From contig JACRLI010000015.1 of assembly GCA_016235265.1 (NCBI GenBank), forward strand, positions 84,997 to 133,334: DNA of 48,338 nucleotides. Reading direction: 5' to 3'. Positions 16,418 through 24,552 of the stretch are shown here, piece by piece. The stretch is from Candidatus Eisenbacteria bacterium (lineage in GTDB: Bacteria; Eisenbacteria; RBG-16-71-46; JACRLI01). Under the pieces are notes generated by a model. The model saw only the letters and a list, made by a program, of their open reading frames with translations, made no database searches and was not told the DNA's origin. Within the stretch, counting starts at the first letter, position 1. The number at the start of each line of letters is the position of its first letter. The translations under genes were made by a program, and so were the position numbers.

Positions 16418-17265
16418 GCCCGCACCACCACGTTGTCAATCAACCGGGCCTTTCCCACGAACACCGCGGCGGCGAGCAGCGTGGCGCCGGCGAGCTCGCG
16501 CCGCTCCGCCAGCGAGCGGGCGTCGAGCACCTCCACGTACTGCACGCGGCCCAGCCCGCGCAGCGCGCGCAGGACGGCGGCACGCACCTTGCCGGCGTCG
16601 CGCACCCCGGCGCGCACCTTCGCCGCGCCCGACTGCAGGGCCGCGTGGAGGCGCGGCGCGCGGGCGCGCTCGGCGTCCGTCAGGTAGCGGTTGCGGGAGC
16701 TCATCGCCAGGCCGTCGGGCTCGCGGACGGTGGGGCACACCACCACTTCCACCGGCAGGTCCAGGTCGCGGACCATGCGCTCGATCACCCGCGCCTGCTG
16801 GAAGTCCTTGGAGCCCACGTACACCCGGTCGGGCTCCACGATGTGCAGCAGCTTGGCCACCACCGTGGCCACGCCTTCGAAGTGCCCGGGGCGGAACCGC
16901 CCGCACAGCGGGGCGGACAGGAAGGGCACCGCGACCCGGGTCTCGAAGTCCTCCGGGAACACGTGGCGCGCCTCCGGCACGAACAGCGCGTGGCAGCCCG
17001 CGGCGGCCAGCAGCCGGCGGTCGCCGCGCAGGTCGCGCGGGTAGCGCCGGAAGTCCTCCTTCGGCCCGAACTGGATCGGGTTGACGAAGATGCTGGCCGC
17101 CACCCGGTGGTTCTCCGCGCGGGCCCGCTCGACCAGGCTGGCGTGTCCGGCGTGCAGCCCGCCCATGGTGGGCACGAAGCCCACGCTGCGGCCCCGGGCG
17201 CGGCACGCGCGCGACCACGCGCGCATCCGCTCGGCGGTGCGCAGCGTGAGCGGCTTCAGAGGCAT
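16414..17265 (-). CDS. panC: Pantothenate synthetase
   Basis: A 283-residue enzyme that joins pantoate and beta-alanine with ATP to make pantothenate. The nucleotide-binding signature is PTMGGLHAGHASL, followed by FVNPIQFGPKEDFRRYPR, GSKDFQQ and the KMSKS-like MSSRNRYL. Length and motifs are normal. It follows panB with a one-base TGATG overlap and is coupled to the GlmU-like gene. With panB here and coaX elsewhere in the window, the cell makes and phosphorylates its own pantothenate. Confidence 0.97.
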   Translation of the reverse strand: MPLKPLTLRTAERMRAWSRACRARGRSVGFVPTMGGLHAGHASLVERARAENHRVAASIFVNPIQFGPKEDFRRYPRDLRGDRRLLAAAGCHALFVPEARHVFPEDFETRVAVPFLSAPLCGRFRPGHFEGVATVVAKLLHIVEPDRVYVGSKDFQQARVIERMVRDLDLPVEVVVCPTVREPDGLAMSSRNRYLTDAERARAPRLHAALQSGAAKVRAGVRDAGKVRAAVLRALRGLGRVQYVEVLDARSLAERRELAGATLLAAAVFVGKARLIDNVVVRA

Positions 17266-18062
17266 CAGTAGCTCTCCTCGGCGCCGGGGAAGCGGCCCGA
17301 CTTGACGTCCTTCACGTACTTCTCCGCCGCCTCGCGCGTCACCCTGCCCACCTCGGCGTAGCGCCGGACGAACTTGGGGGCGAACTCCGAGTGGATGTCC
17401 AGGAAGTCGTGGTACACCAGCACCTGGCCGTCGCAGCCGGGACCCGCGCCGATCCCGATGGTGGGGATGCGCAGCTTCCCGGTCACGGTCCGGCCCAGCT
17501 CGGCGGGCACGCCCTCCAGCACGATCGCGAAGCAGCCGGCCTCCTGGAGCGCCAGCGCGTCCGCGGTCACCCGCGCGCCTGCATCGGCGCCCCTGCCCTG
17601 CACCCGGTAGCCCCCGAACGCCAGCACCGACTGGGGGGTGAGCCCCACGTGGCCCATCACCGGGATGGACGCCCGCAGGATCGCCTCGACCGCCGGCACC
17701 ATGTCCACGCCACCCTCCAACTTCACCGCGTCCGCGCCACCCTCCTGCACCAGCCGCCCGGCGTTGCGGGCCGCCTCCGCGGCGTCCAGCTGGTAGGAAA
17801 GGAAGGGCATGTCCGCCACTACCATGGCGCGCGGGCGGGCCCGGGCCACGGCCTTCACGTGGTGCAGCATGTCCTCCATGGTGACCGGCAGCGTGTTCTC
17901 ATAGCCCAGCACCACCATGCCCAGGCTGTCGCCGACCAGCAGCACCTCCACTCCCGCGGCGTCCAGCAGCTTGGCGGAGGGATGGTCGTAGGCGGTCAGC
18001 ACGGCGATCTTCTCGCCCTTGTCTTTCAGCATCTGGATGTCGCGGATGGTGGTGCGCTTCAT
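17265..18062 (-). CDS. panB: Ketopantoate hydroxymethyltransferase
   Basis: A 265-residue enzyme making ketopantoate from alpha-ketoisovalerate and methylene-tetrahydrofolate, the first step towards pantothenate. Diagnostic segments are TAYDHPSAKLLDAAGVEVLLVGDSLGM (metal and substrate site), VKLEGG, GHVGLTPQS, GIGAGPGCDGQVLVYHD and the C-terminal FVRRYAEVG. The ATG start overlaps the deoxynucleoside kinase stop as ATGA. The folate genes two positions upstream supply its cofactor class. Confidence 0.97.
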   Translation of the reverse strand: MKRTTIRDIQMLKDKGEKIAVLTAYDHPSAKLLDAAGVEVLLVGDSLGMVVLGYENTLPVTMEDMLHHVKAVARARPRAMVVADMPFLSYQLDAAEAARNAGRLVQEGGADAVKLEGGVDMVPAVEAILRASIPVMGHVGLTPQSVLAFGGYRVQGRGADAGARVTADALALQEAGCFAIVLEGVPAELGRTVTGKLRIPTIGIGAGPGCDGQVLVYHDFLDIHSEFAPKFVRRYAEVGRVTREAAEKYVKDVKSGRFPGAEESY

Positions 18063-18709
18063 GCGCGCTCCCCGTGCCCGAGCGGGGCGTAGTAGGCCAC
18101 CCCCTCGCGGTGTTCCAGGATGCGCCGCACCAGGTCGCCCTGGTCCTGTTCGTTCTCCACGAAGTCGATGTCGCGGGTGTTGACCACCAGCAGCGGCGCC
18201 TGGTCGTAGTGGAAGAAGAAGTAGTTGTACGCTTCGTTGAGCTGCTCGAGATAGTCGAAGTCCATCTGCGACTCGTACGCCCGGCCGCGCTTCTGGACCC
18301 GCTTCATCAGCGTCTCCGTGGGCGCCTGGAGGTACACCACCACGTCCGGCTTGGGGACGTCCGGCTCGATGGCGCCCACGATCAGCTCGTACAGGTGCAG
18401 CTCCTTGTCGCTCAGGTTGATGCTGGCGAAGATGCGATCCTTCTGGAACAGGTAGTCGGCCACCACCCGCTGCTCGAACAGGTCGCGCTGGCGCAGCTCC
18501 TTCTGCTGCTCGTAGCGGCTGAACAGGAAGAACATCTGGGTCTGGAACGCGTACCGCGCGCGGTCCTTGTAGAACTCGGCGAGAAACGGGTTCTCGTCGT
18601 GGCGCTCCAGCAGCAGCCTGGACTTGAGCCGCTCCGCGAGGATGCGGGTGAGACTCGTCTTGCCCACCCCGATCACGCCCTCGATGGCGATGTAGGAAGG
18701 TTCGGCCAT
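18059..18709 (-). CDS. Deoxynucleoside kinase
   Basis: A 216-residue P-loop kinase of the deoxyadenosine/deoxyguanosine kinase family. It has Walker A GVIGVGKTSL, the substrate-side ERHDENPFLAEFY, the DR-containing segment FQKDRIFA and the lid QKRGRAYE. These enzymes salvage deoxynucleosides to monophosphates. The gene lies between folK and panB, an order familiar from the Bacteroidetes/Chlorobi/Gemmatimonas side of the tree. It starts 7 bases after the folK stop. Base preference (dA, dG or dC) cannot be read from the sequence. Confidence 0.92.
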   Translation of the reverse strand: MAEPSYIAIEGVIGVGKTSLTRILAERLKSRLLLERHDENPFLAEFYKDRARYAFQTQMFFLFSRYEQQKELRQRDLFEQRVVADYLFQKDRIFASINLSDKELHLYELIVGAIEPDVPKPDVVVYLQAPTETLMKRVQKRGRAYESQMDFDYLEQLNEAYNYFFFHYDQAPLLVVNTRDIDFVENEQDQGDLVRRILEHREGVAYYAPLGHGERA

Positions 18710-18715
18710 CCGCCC

Positions 18716-19210
18716 CTACCAGAGGCGTCCGCGGCGGCGCACCGCCGGGTGGCTCTTGAGACGCTTGAGCATCTCGCTGACCACGACGCCGGTGCGCGGG
18801 TGCGGCAGGAACGGGTCCAGCTCGTTGAGCGGAATCAGCACGAAGGCGCGATTCTCGATCTCGGGGTGCGGCAGGGTGAGCCCGGGCTCGTCCATCACCA
18901 TGTTTCCGTAGAAGAGGATGTCCAGGTCCAGCGTCCTCGGGCCCCAGCGCTCGGCGCGCACCCGGCCCAGGCGACTCTCCACCAGGTTGAGGTTCCACAG
19001 CAGCCGGTGCGGGTCCAGGTCGGTCTCCAGCGCGGCCACCGCGTTCAGGAACGGAGGCTGGTCCAGCACCCCGACCGGGTCGGAATCGTACAGCGACGAG
19101 AGCCGCACCAGCTTCGTCCGAGGCAGCTCCGCGAGGTGGTCCACGGCCTTGCGGATGGTGGCCTCGCGCTCCCCGACGTTGGAGCCGATCCCGACGTAGG
19201 CCAGCTTCAC
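18716..19210 (-). CDS. folK: Hydroxymethyl-dihydropterin pyrophosphokinase
   Basis: A 164-residue folate enzyme that transfers pyrophosphate from ATP to 6-hydroxymethyl-dihydropterin. Motifs are YVGIGSNVGER, SLYDSDPVGVLDQPPFLNAV, ERWGPRTLDLDILFYG (the family signature) and LPHPEIENRAFVLIPLNE. The GTG start overlaps the folB stop as GTGA; the protein then begins KLAYVGIGSN, matching family members. FolB and FolK catalyse consecutive steps, so coupling makes metabolic sense. Confidence 0.96.
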   Translation of the reverse strand: MKLAYVGIGSNVGEREATIRKAVDHLAELPRTKLVRLSSLYDSDPVGVLDQPPFLNAVAALETDLDPHRLLWNLNLVESRLGRVRAERWGPRTLDLDILFYGNMVMDEPGLTLPHPEIENRAFVLIPLNELDPFLPHPRTGVVVSEMLKRLKSHPAVRRRGRLW

Positions 19211-19569
19211 GCGCGCTCCCTGTGGATTTCGATCTCCACGTGGCTCATGGCACCGGAGAAGGGCACGTTCGGCTTGCGGGCCCGCACCACCACCTCGCGC
19301 ACCGCGGGGAAGCGCTCCAGCAGGTCGTCGGCGATGGCCTCGGCCAGCGCCTCCAGCAGCAGGTAGCGCTTCCGCGTTACCCGCTCCTCGATGTGCCCGT
19401 ACACCTCGCGGTAATTGACGGTGTCCTCCAGCCGGTCGGTGCGCCCGGCGCCGGCCAGGTCCACGCCGAGCTCCACGTCGAACTCGAGCTTCTGCCCCAG
19501 CCGCATCTCCTCCTCGTGCGCCCCGTGGTGCCCGAAGAGGCTCAGATCGGTCAGGCGGATCCAGTCCAT
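19207..19569 (-). CDS. folB: Dihydroneopterin aldolase
   Basis: A 120-residue protein of normal FolB length. It converts dihydroneopterin to hydroxymethyl-dihydropterin plus glycolaldehyde. The segment LFGHHGAHEEEMRLGQKLEFDVEL carries the active-site Glu region; DTVNYREVYGHIEE and LLLEALAEAIADDLL follow; the last strand is VRARKPNVPFSGAMSHVEIE. It overlaps the 3-prime end of the dapL-type gene by 19 bases. Confidence 0.95.
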   Translation of the reverse strand: MDWIRLTDLSLFGHHGAHEEEMRLGQKLEFDVELGVDLAGAGRTDRLEDTVNYREVYGHIEERVTRKRYLLLEALAEAIADDLLERFPAVREVVVRARKPNVPFSGAMSHVEIEIHRERA

Positions 19570-20732
19570 GACGGCAGCTCCGCCAGCCGGGCGGCCGCTT
19601 CGCGCAGCCGCCCGGTGGGAGTGGTGAGGGAAATGCGGAAGTACCCCTGGCCCTGCGTGCCGAATCCCGTGCCCGGGGTGACCACCACGCCGGCGTGCTC
19701 CAGGACGAACCGGGTGAAGCCCATCGAGTCATGCCCCGCGGGCACCTTCGCCCAGATGTAGATGGTGGCCTTGGGCGGCTGCACCTCGATGCCCAGCGCG
19801 CGGAGCCGTTCCACCATCATGTCGCGCCGCTCGCGGTAGGTGGCGATCAGCGGTCCCAGGTGCCGCGCGTCCGAGAGCCCCAGCGCGGCGATGGCCGCCT
19901 CCTGCACGAACTGCGGCGTGCCCGAGTCCAGGTGGCTCTTCACCGAGCCCAGCGCCGCCACCAACTCCGGGTTGCCCACCGCGGCGCCCACGCGCCAGCC
20001 GGTCATGTTGAAGGTCTTGGACAGCGAGAGGAACTCGATGCCGACGCTCATCGCCCCGGGCGCCTTGAGGAAGCTGGGCGCGCGGTAGCCGTCGTAGCCG
20101 ATCTCGGAGTAGGCCAGGTCGCTGGCGATCCAGAAACGGTGGCGCTGCGCCAGCGTGGCCATCTCGGTGTAGAAGTCCACGTTGGCCAGCGCGGCGGTGG
20201 GGTTGTTGGGGTAGTTCAGGAACAGCAGCTTGGCCGGGCAGGCCCGTTCCACGTCCTCGGCGCGCGGCAGGAACCCGTGGGCCTCATCCAGCGGCAGGTC
20301 CACCGGCACGCCGCCGGCGAACAGGGTCCCGGAGCGGTACACCGGATAGCCGGGATTGGGGATCATCACCCGCTCCAGCGGGTTCACCAGCGCCAGCGGC
20401 AGGTGCCCGATGCCCTCCTTGGATCCGATGAGCACCAGCACTTCGCGGTCCGGGTCCACCTTCACGCCGAACCGGTGGTTGTACAGCTCGGCCACCTTGC
20501 GGCGCATCTGCGGCAGCCCCGAGTAGGCCGGGTAGCGGTGGTAGTCGGTGTTGGTCAGCGCCGCCCGGGCCCGCTCCACCACTTCCGGCGGCGTGGGCAG
20601 GTCCGGATCGCCCACCCCGAGATCAATGACGTCCACGCCCTTCTGCCGGGCCTCGTCGCGCAGGCGATCGATCTCGGCGAACAGGTAGGGCGGGAGCTGC
20701 TGGAGCCTCTCGGCGCGTTTGAACGGGTTCAT
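19551..20732 (-). CDS. dapL: LL-diaminopimelate aminotransferase-like class I aminotransferase
   Basis: A 393-residue PLP enzyme of fold type I. GVGDPDLPTP, DYHRYPAYSGLPQMR, GSKEGIGHLPLALVNP and NYPNNPTAA fit LL-diaminopimelate aminotransferase, which makes LL-DAP directly from tetrahydrodipicolinate. SLSKTFNMTGWR contains the PLP lysine K239. This would feed lysine and peptidoglycan synthesis. The ATG at 20732 has no ribosome site but is preceded at 8 bases by a TACATT -10 box with a perfect TTGACA further up, so the mRNA may be leaderless. It is the first gene of the operon running to tatA. Other class I aminotransferases share much of the motif set, so the exact substrate is less certain. 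Confidence 0.85.
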   Translation of the reverse strand: MNPFKRAERLQQLPPYLFAEIDRLRDEARQKGVDVIDLGVGDPDLPTPPEVVERARAALTNTDYHRYPAYSGLPQMRRKVAELYNHRFGVKVDPDREVLVLIGSKEGIGHLPLALVNPLERVMIPNPGYPVYRSGTLFAGGVPVDLPLDEAHGFLPRAEDVERACPAKLLFLNYPNNPTAALANVDFYTEMATLAQRHRFWIASDLAYSEIGYDGYRAPSFLKAPGAMSVGIEFLSLSKTFNMTGWRVGAAVGNPELVAALGSVKSHLDSGTPQFVQEAAIAALGLSDARHLGPLIATYRERRDMMVERLRALGIEVQPPKATIYIWAKVPAGHDSMGFTRFVLEHAGVVVTPGTGFGTQGQGYFRISLTTPTGRLREAAARLAELPSWTGSA

Positions 20733-20740
20733 GGCCAAGT

Positions 20741-20771
20741 AATGTAAGCCCTTGCGGGGGGCCGATGTCAA
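20741..20771 (-). promoter_or_regulatory. Promoter of the dapL-folB-folK-pan operon, probably leaderless
   Basis: Minus strand: a perfect TTGACA (20771-20766), a 19-base spacer (18 if TTACAT is used) and TACATT (20746-20741). Only eight bases then precede the ATG, with no purine-rich ribosome site. Transcription would start at or just before the ATG. Confidence 0.55.
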
Positions 20772-20843
20772 GGAGGCCGGGGCCGCGACGGCAGCGGCGG
20801 AGCGACCCGCGGGATGCGGCCTCCGGTCCGCGTCCCGCCCGGC

Positions 20844-20871
20844 TTGACCGCGGGGCCCGGAAGTTGATACT
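20844..20871 (+). promoter_or_regulatory. Candidate promoter of the GT-C-like gene
   Basis: TTGACC and GATACT are separated by 16 bases, with the -10 ending 10 bases before the ATG at 20882. No ribosome-binding site is visible, so the transcript would have a leader of only a few bases. It diverges from the dapL promoter in the same 149-base gap. Confidence 0.4.
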
Positions 20872-20881
20872 CGTCCTCGCC

Positions 20882-22852
20882 ATGAAACCCAAGGTCGGCA
20901 GCCGCGCGCGGCCCCAGGCCCCGCGTCCATCCCCGGCACCCCACTTCTCCTCTCCCGCCGTCGCCTCGGCGCTGGGACTGGCCGCCCTGCTGGTGACCAT
21001 GGGCGCCCGCCTGATGCCCTCACTGGGCCTCGCCTTCTACAACGACGACTTCGTGTACATCGACGCCGTGAGCCGCCGGGGCTGGCTGGAGGGGCTGCTG
21101 CATCCGCTGCGCATCGGCGGCTACCTGCGGCCCTTCTCGCGGGACCTCCACTTCGCGCTGGGCAACCGGGTGCTGGGGATGGACGCCTTCGGCTACCACC
21201 TGGTGAACCTGGCGCTGGCGCTGCTGTGCACGGTGATGGTGTGGCGGCTGGGACGGCGCTGGATCGGTCCGCGCGGGGCGCTGCTGGCGGCCTCGCTGTT
21301 CGGTCTTTCGCACGCGCACGCGGTGCTGGTGGGGTGGATCAGCTGCGACCAGGACCTGTGGGCGCTGTGCTTCTCCCTGGCCTGCGCGCTGTGGCTGGGC
21401 TCCGGGCGCACCGCGCTCTCGGCGGCGGCGTTCGCGCTGGCGCTGCTGTCCAAGGAGAGCGTGGCCCCGCTGCCGCTGGCACTGGTGGCCCTGCTGGCCC
21501 AGGAGCGGCCGCACGGCAGGGCGTGGAGGGCGGTGGCGCCCCACTTCGTGGTGCTGGCGGTGTGGGCCGCGTGGTACGCGGCCGCCCGCGGCCCGGAGAG
21601 CTCGCTGCGCTGGGACGCGGAAGCGGCGCTGTGGCTGCCGCTGCGCTTCCTGCTGGCCGCCGGCGGCGTGGAGGGCGGCCGGCTGTGGCCGGCGGGCGTG
21701 ACCGCGGCGCCGCCGTGGGCGCTGCTGGCAGGCGCGGGCTGCGTGGGTGCGGCGCTCGCCGCGCTGCGCCCCGTCCCGGAGGCTGCCCGCCGCGCGCTGC
21801 CGTGGCTTACCTGGGCGGCACTGGGCCTGCTCCCGGTGTTGCCGGTGGCGGGCCAGTGGAGCGCCTACTACTTCGCGTTCCCGCTGGCGGGACTCTACCT
21901 GGCCCTGGGCGCGCTGGCGGAGCGCTGGCCCTTCGCGGCGGTGGCGCCGCTGCCAGCGCTGCTGCTGCTGCTGGGCCAGGGCTCGCTCAACCTGGTCTAC
22001 AACCCTTCCGCGCCGCGCCAGAGCCCGTGGATCTCCTCGGTGTCGGTGGGCCGGCTGGCCATGGGCTCGCGCATCGTGGTCGCCGCGCTGCGGCAGATCC
22101 CGGAGGTCCTGCCTGCTCCTCCGCGCGGCGCGCTGTTCGTCTTCAACGGCCTGCCCTTCCGCAACGGGCTGATCTCCGGCGACGGCCCGGCGATGCGGCT
22201 GCTGTACGCGGACACCACGCTGCGCGCCTGCTACCTGGGTGAGATCCAGGAGGGTTTCGACTTCGACCGCCCGCTGCTGGCCTTCTCGTGGGACGACCGC
22301 GCGGCCAGCTTCGGCTTCGCGCGCCTCGAAGGGGACGCGCTGCGCGCCTTCAAGTACGACCTCGAGATCTCCGGGCGCACCCGGGCTGCCCTGGCCGTGA
22401 CGCGCCACGAGGCGCGCACGACGGGAGCGGCCGGGGCCGGTTCCGCCGCGTGGAATCTGGGGTATATGTTGTGGGAGTCCGGCGACACCGTCGCCGCGAA
22501 GGCGGAGTGGGCGCGCGCCGCGGGCGGGATCACGGCGGACGCGGGCGGCCCGCAGGAGTCGCTGGCGCGTTCGCGCGCCCTGCCGCCGGGACCGCAGCGG
22601 CTGGCGGCCCTGTTGCGGGCCCTGCGCTCGCACCCGCGCGACGGCCGGCTGCTGGCGGAGGCGGCCCGCGAGGCGCTGGCCCAGGACAACGACCTGGGAG
22701 TGGCGCTGTACTACCGGGCCTGCGTGGTGGCGCCCTACTCCGCGCCGCTGGCGCACGAGGCCCGCGAGGCACTGGCGGACCGGAACGTCCCCACCACCGT
22801 GGCCCTCGTGGATTCGGTGCTGCGCGAGGCGGCCGCCGGCCGGGCGCGCTGA
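20882..22852 (+). CDS. Polytopic membrane protein resembling GT-C glycosyltransferases
   Basis: A 656-residue protein. The first about 400 residues hold roughly ten membrane helices. After helix 1 comes FYNDDFVYIDAV, an acidic pair at the place where GT-C enzymes (ArnT/PMT/TMTC type) carry the catalytic Asp. It is followed by YLRPFSRDLHF, the H-L-N segment FGYHLVNLALAL, and LLSKESVAPLPLA. The C-terminal 200 residues are soluble and Ala-rich with TPR-like spacing (AWNLGYMLWESGDTVAAKAEWARAA). A lipid-linked sugar transfer to protein or polysaccharide is likely but unproven. The upstream in-frame GTG/ATG codons lie in spacer DNA, so I take the ATG at 20882. Confidence 0.75.
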   Translation: MKPKVGSRARPQAPRPSPAPHFSSPAVASALGLAALLVTMGARLMPSLGLAFYNDDFVYIDAVSRRGWLEGLLHPLRIGGYLRPFSRDLHFALGNRVLGMDAFGYHLVNLALALLCTVMVWRLGRRWIGPRGALLAASLFGLSHAHAVLVGWISCDQDLWALCFSLACALWLGSGRTALSAAAFALALLSKESVAPLPLALVALLAQERPHGRAWRAVAPHFVVLAVWAAWYAAARGPESSLRWDAEAALWLPLRFLLAAGGVEGGRLWPAGVTAAPPWALLAGAGCVGAALAALRPVPEAARRALPWLTWAALGLLPVLPVAGQWSAYYFAFPLAGLYLALGALAERWPFAAVAPLPALLLLLGQGSLNLVYNPSAPRQSPWISSVSVGRLAMGSRIVVAALRQIPEVLPAPPRGALFVFNGLPFRNGLISGDGPAMRLLYADTTLRACYLGEIQEGFDFDRPLLAFSWDDRAASFGFARLEGDALRAFKYDLEISGRTRAALAVTRHEARTTGAAGAGSAAWNLGYMLWESGDTVAAKAEWARAAGGITADAGGPQESLARSRALPPGPQRLAALLRALRSHPRDGRLLAEAAREALAQDNDLGVALYYRACVVAPYSAPLAHEAREALADRNVPTTVALVDSVLREAAAGRAR

Positions 22853-22855
22853 ACT

Positions 22856-22945
22856 GCCGGCCGGAACCCCCGGGGCCCGTCGCCCAGGACCGCCGGGTCC
22901 GCCGGCCGAAACCCCTGGGGCCCGTCGCCCGGGACCGTTGAGTCC
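22856..22945. repeat. Two-copy 45-base tandem repeat in a convergent gap
   Basis: Units 22856-22900 and 22901-22945 abut exactly and match at 39 of 45 positions; both begin GCCGGCCG and end GTCC. The repeat fills most of the 121 bases between the convergent GT-C-like and coaX stops. It is GC-rich, with no clear T-run. A role in ending transcription is possible but not shown. Confidence 0.8.
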
Positions 22946-22973
22946 GCCATCCCGGCCCGCCGGGCCGACCTGC

Positions 22974-23831
22974 CTACCCCCGCCGCAATCCCGAGTCGAT
23001 CAGCTTGAGGCCTTTCAGCGTCAGGTGGGGATCCACCACCTGGATGGTGCGCGAGTCGCGCGCCACCAGCTCCGCCAGCCCGCCGGTGGCGATCACCTGG
23101 GCCCGCCCGCCCATCTCGCGGCGGATGCGGGCCACGATGCCGTCCACCTGGCCCACCGCCCCGTACACCACGCCGGCCTGGATGTTCTCCTCGGTGTTGC
23201 GCCCGATCGCCCGCGCGGTGCGGCGCAGTTCCACGCGCGCCAGCCGCGAGGCCTTGCGGAACAGCTCCTCGGCCGAGCTCTGCACGCCCGGCGCGATGGC
23301 CCCGCCGAGCACCGTGCCGCGCGCGGTGTAGGCGTCGAAGGTGGTGGCGGTGCCCAGGTCCACCACGATCGCGGGGCCGCCGTAGATCTCGTGGGCGGCC
23401 ACGATGTTGGTGATGCGGTCCGCGCCCAGCGTGGACGGGTCGTACACCTTGTAGGTGAGCCCCAGGGGCAGCTCGTGGGTGACCACCAGCGTGCGGCGGC
23501 GGAAGAGCCGCTCCCCCACCATGGCCAGGTGCGGCGTGAGGTCGGGCACCACCGAACACAGCGCCATGCGGCCCCGCGCGGGGGACACGCCGGCGCGCCG
23601 CACCAGGTCCTCGAGGAGCAGCAGCATCTCGTCCTCGGTGCGGTGCGTGAGGCTGCTCAGGCGGTGGTGGGCCACCAGCCGGGCGCCGTCGAACACCCCG
23701 ACCACCACGTTGGTGTTGCCCGCGTCCACGGCCAGCAGCAGGTCGGCGCGGGCGGCCGCGGGACCCCCCGGGGCGGACGCGGTGCGGCGGGACGGCTCAG
23801 GCGTGCGGCGGCGGGCTCGCGGCTGCGGCAT
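22974..23831 (-). CDS. coaX: Type III pantothenate kinase
   Basis: A 285-residue ASKHA-fold kinase that phosphorylates pantothenate, the first step to CoA. It has DAGNTNVVVGVFD (phosphate-binding loop), TLGADRITNIVAA, VVDLGTATTFDA, GGAIAPGVQSS and TGGLAE. CoaX proteins usually start right before the first motif; here about 28 extra basic and Pro-rich residues precede it. No later in-frame ATG, GTG or TTG exists before that motif, and AAGGAG lies seven bases before the ATG, so the extension is real. The start overlaps the tatC end by 35 bases. It is the last gene of the valS operon. Confidence 0.95.
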   Translation of the reverse strand: MPQPRARRRTPEPSRRTASAPGGPAAARADLLLAVDAGNTNVVVGVFDGARLVAHHRLSSLTHRTEDEMLLLLEDLVRRAGVSPARGRMALCSVVPDLTPHLAMVGERLFRRRTLVVTHELPLGLTYKVYDPSTLGADRITNIVAAHEIYGGPAIVVDLGTATTFDAYTARGTVLGGAIAPGVQSSAEELFRKASRLARVELRRTARAIGRNTEENIQAGVVYGAVGQVDGIVARIRREMGGRAQVIATGGLAELVARDSRTIQVVDPHLTLKGLKLIDSGLRRG

Positions 23832-24552
23832 CTCGGTTCTCCTTGGGTTTGCGCCGCACCATGAAGGCCACGGCGACGCTCAGGAAATACAGCGCCACGA
23901 TGGGGATGCCGAGGAAGATCTGCGCCGAGGCCACGTCGCCCGGCGTGATCACGGCGGTCAGGATCAGGATCCCGATCACCGCGTGGCGCCACTTGCCCAG
24001 CAGGAACCTGGGGGTCACCAGGCCGATCCAGCTGAGGATCAGGGTGACCAGGGGCAGCTGGAACAGGATCCCGCACGCCAGGCACAGGTTGTACACGAAT
24101 CCCAGCACGTCGTGGAGCCGCAGGACCTGCTGCATGCTGGGTGTCAGGAACGTCTCCATCACCTTGATGATGGCCGGGATCACCATGAAGAAGGCGAACG
24201 CGCCGCCCGAGGCGAACAACAGCAGCGAACTGAGCAGGATCGGCAGCACCAGCCGCCGCTCCTTGCGCATCAGCCCCGGCAGGATGAACATCCAGACCCG
24301 GTACAGCACGTACGGCAGGGAGAAGAGCAGCCCCAGGATGATGCTCAGGCGCATGCGCTCGTTGAAGCTCTCCATCACCGAGAGCACGATCACCTTCTTC
24401 ACCGTGAAGTGCACGATGTACTCGAGCACCGCCGGGGAGAACATCCACCCGGCCATCGCGCCCACCGCGATCCCGATGGCCGAGTGCAGGATCACCCAGC
24501 GCAGCTCCTCCAGGTGCTCGAGGAAGTGCATTTCCCTGCGTGGTTCGCTCAT
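23797..24552 (-). CDS. tatC: Sec-independent protein translocase subunit TatC
   Basis: A 251-residue membrane protein with six predicted helices. It has the N-terminal FLEHLEELRWVILHS motif that binds twin-arginine signals, then LPYVLYRVWMFILPGLMRKERR and the FVYNLCLACGILFQLPLV segment. TatC is the substrate receptor of the Tat translocase; its partner tatA is in another operon in this window. The ATG overlaps the birA stop as ATGA. The tail is Ala/Pro-rich. Confidence 0.97.
   Translation of the reverse strand: MSEPRREMHFLEHLEELRWVILHSAIGIAVGAMAGWMFSPAVLEYIVHFTVKKVIVLSVMESFNERMRLSIILGLLFSLPYVLYRVWMFILPGLMRKERRLVLPILLSSLLLFASGGAFAFFMVIPAIIKVMETFLTPSMQQVLRLHDVLGFVYNLCLACGILFQLPLVTLILSWIGLVTPRFLLGKWRHAVIGILILTAVITPGDVASAQIFLGIPIVALYFLSVAVAFMVRRKPKENRDAAAASPPPHA

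Noticed and set aside
22735..22973. Minus-strand frame after coaX coding a tandem GDGP-GFRPA peptide from the 45-base repeats
   Set aside because: No ribosome site, it runs antisense into the GT-C-like gene, and the peptide repeat simply follows from the DNA repeat.
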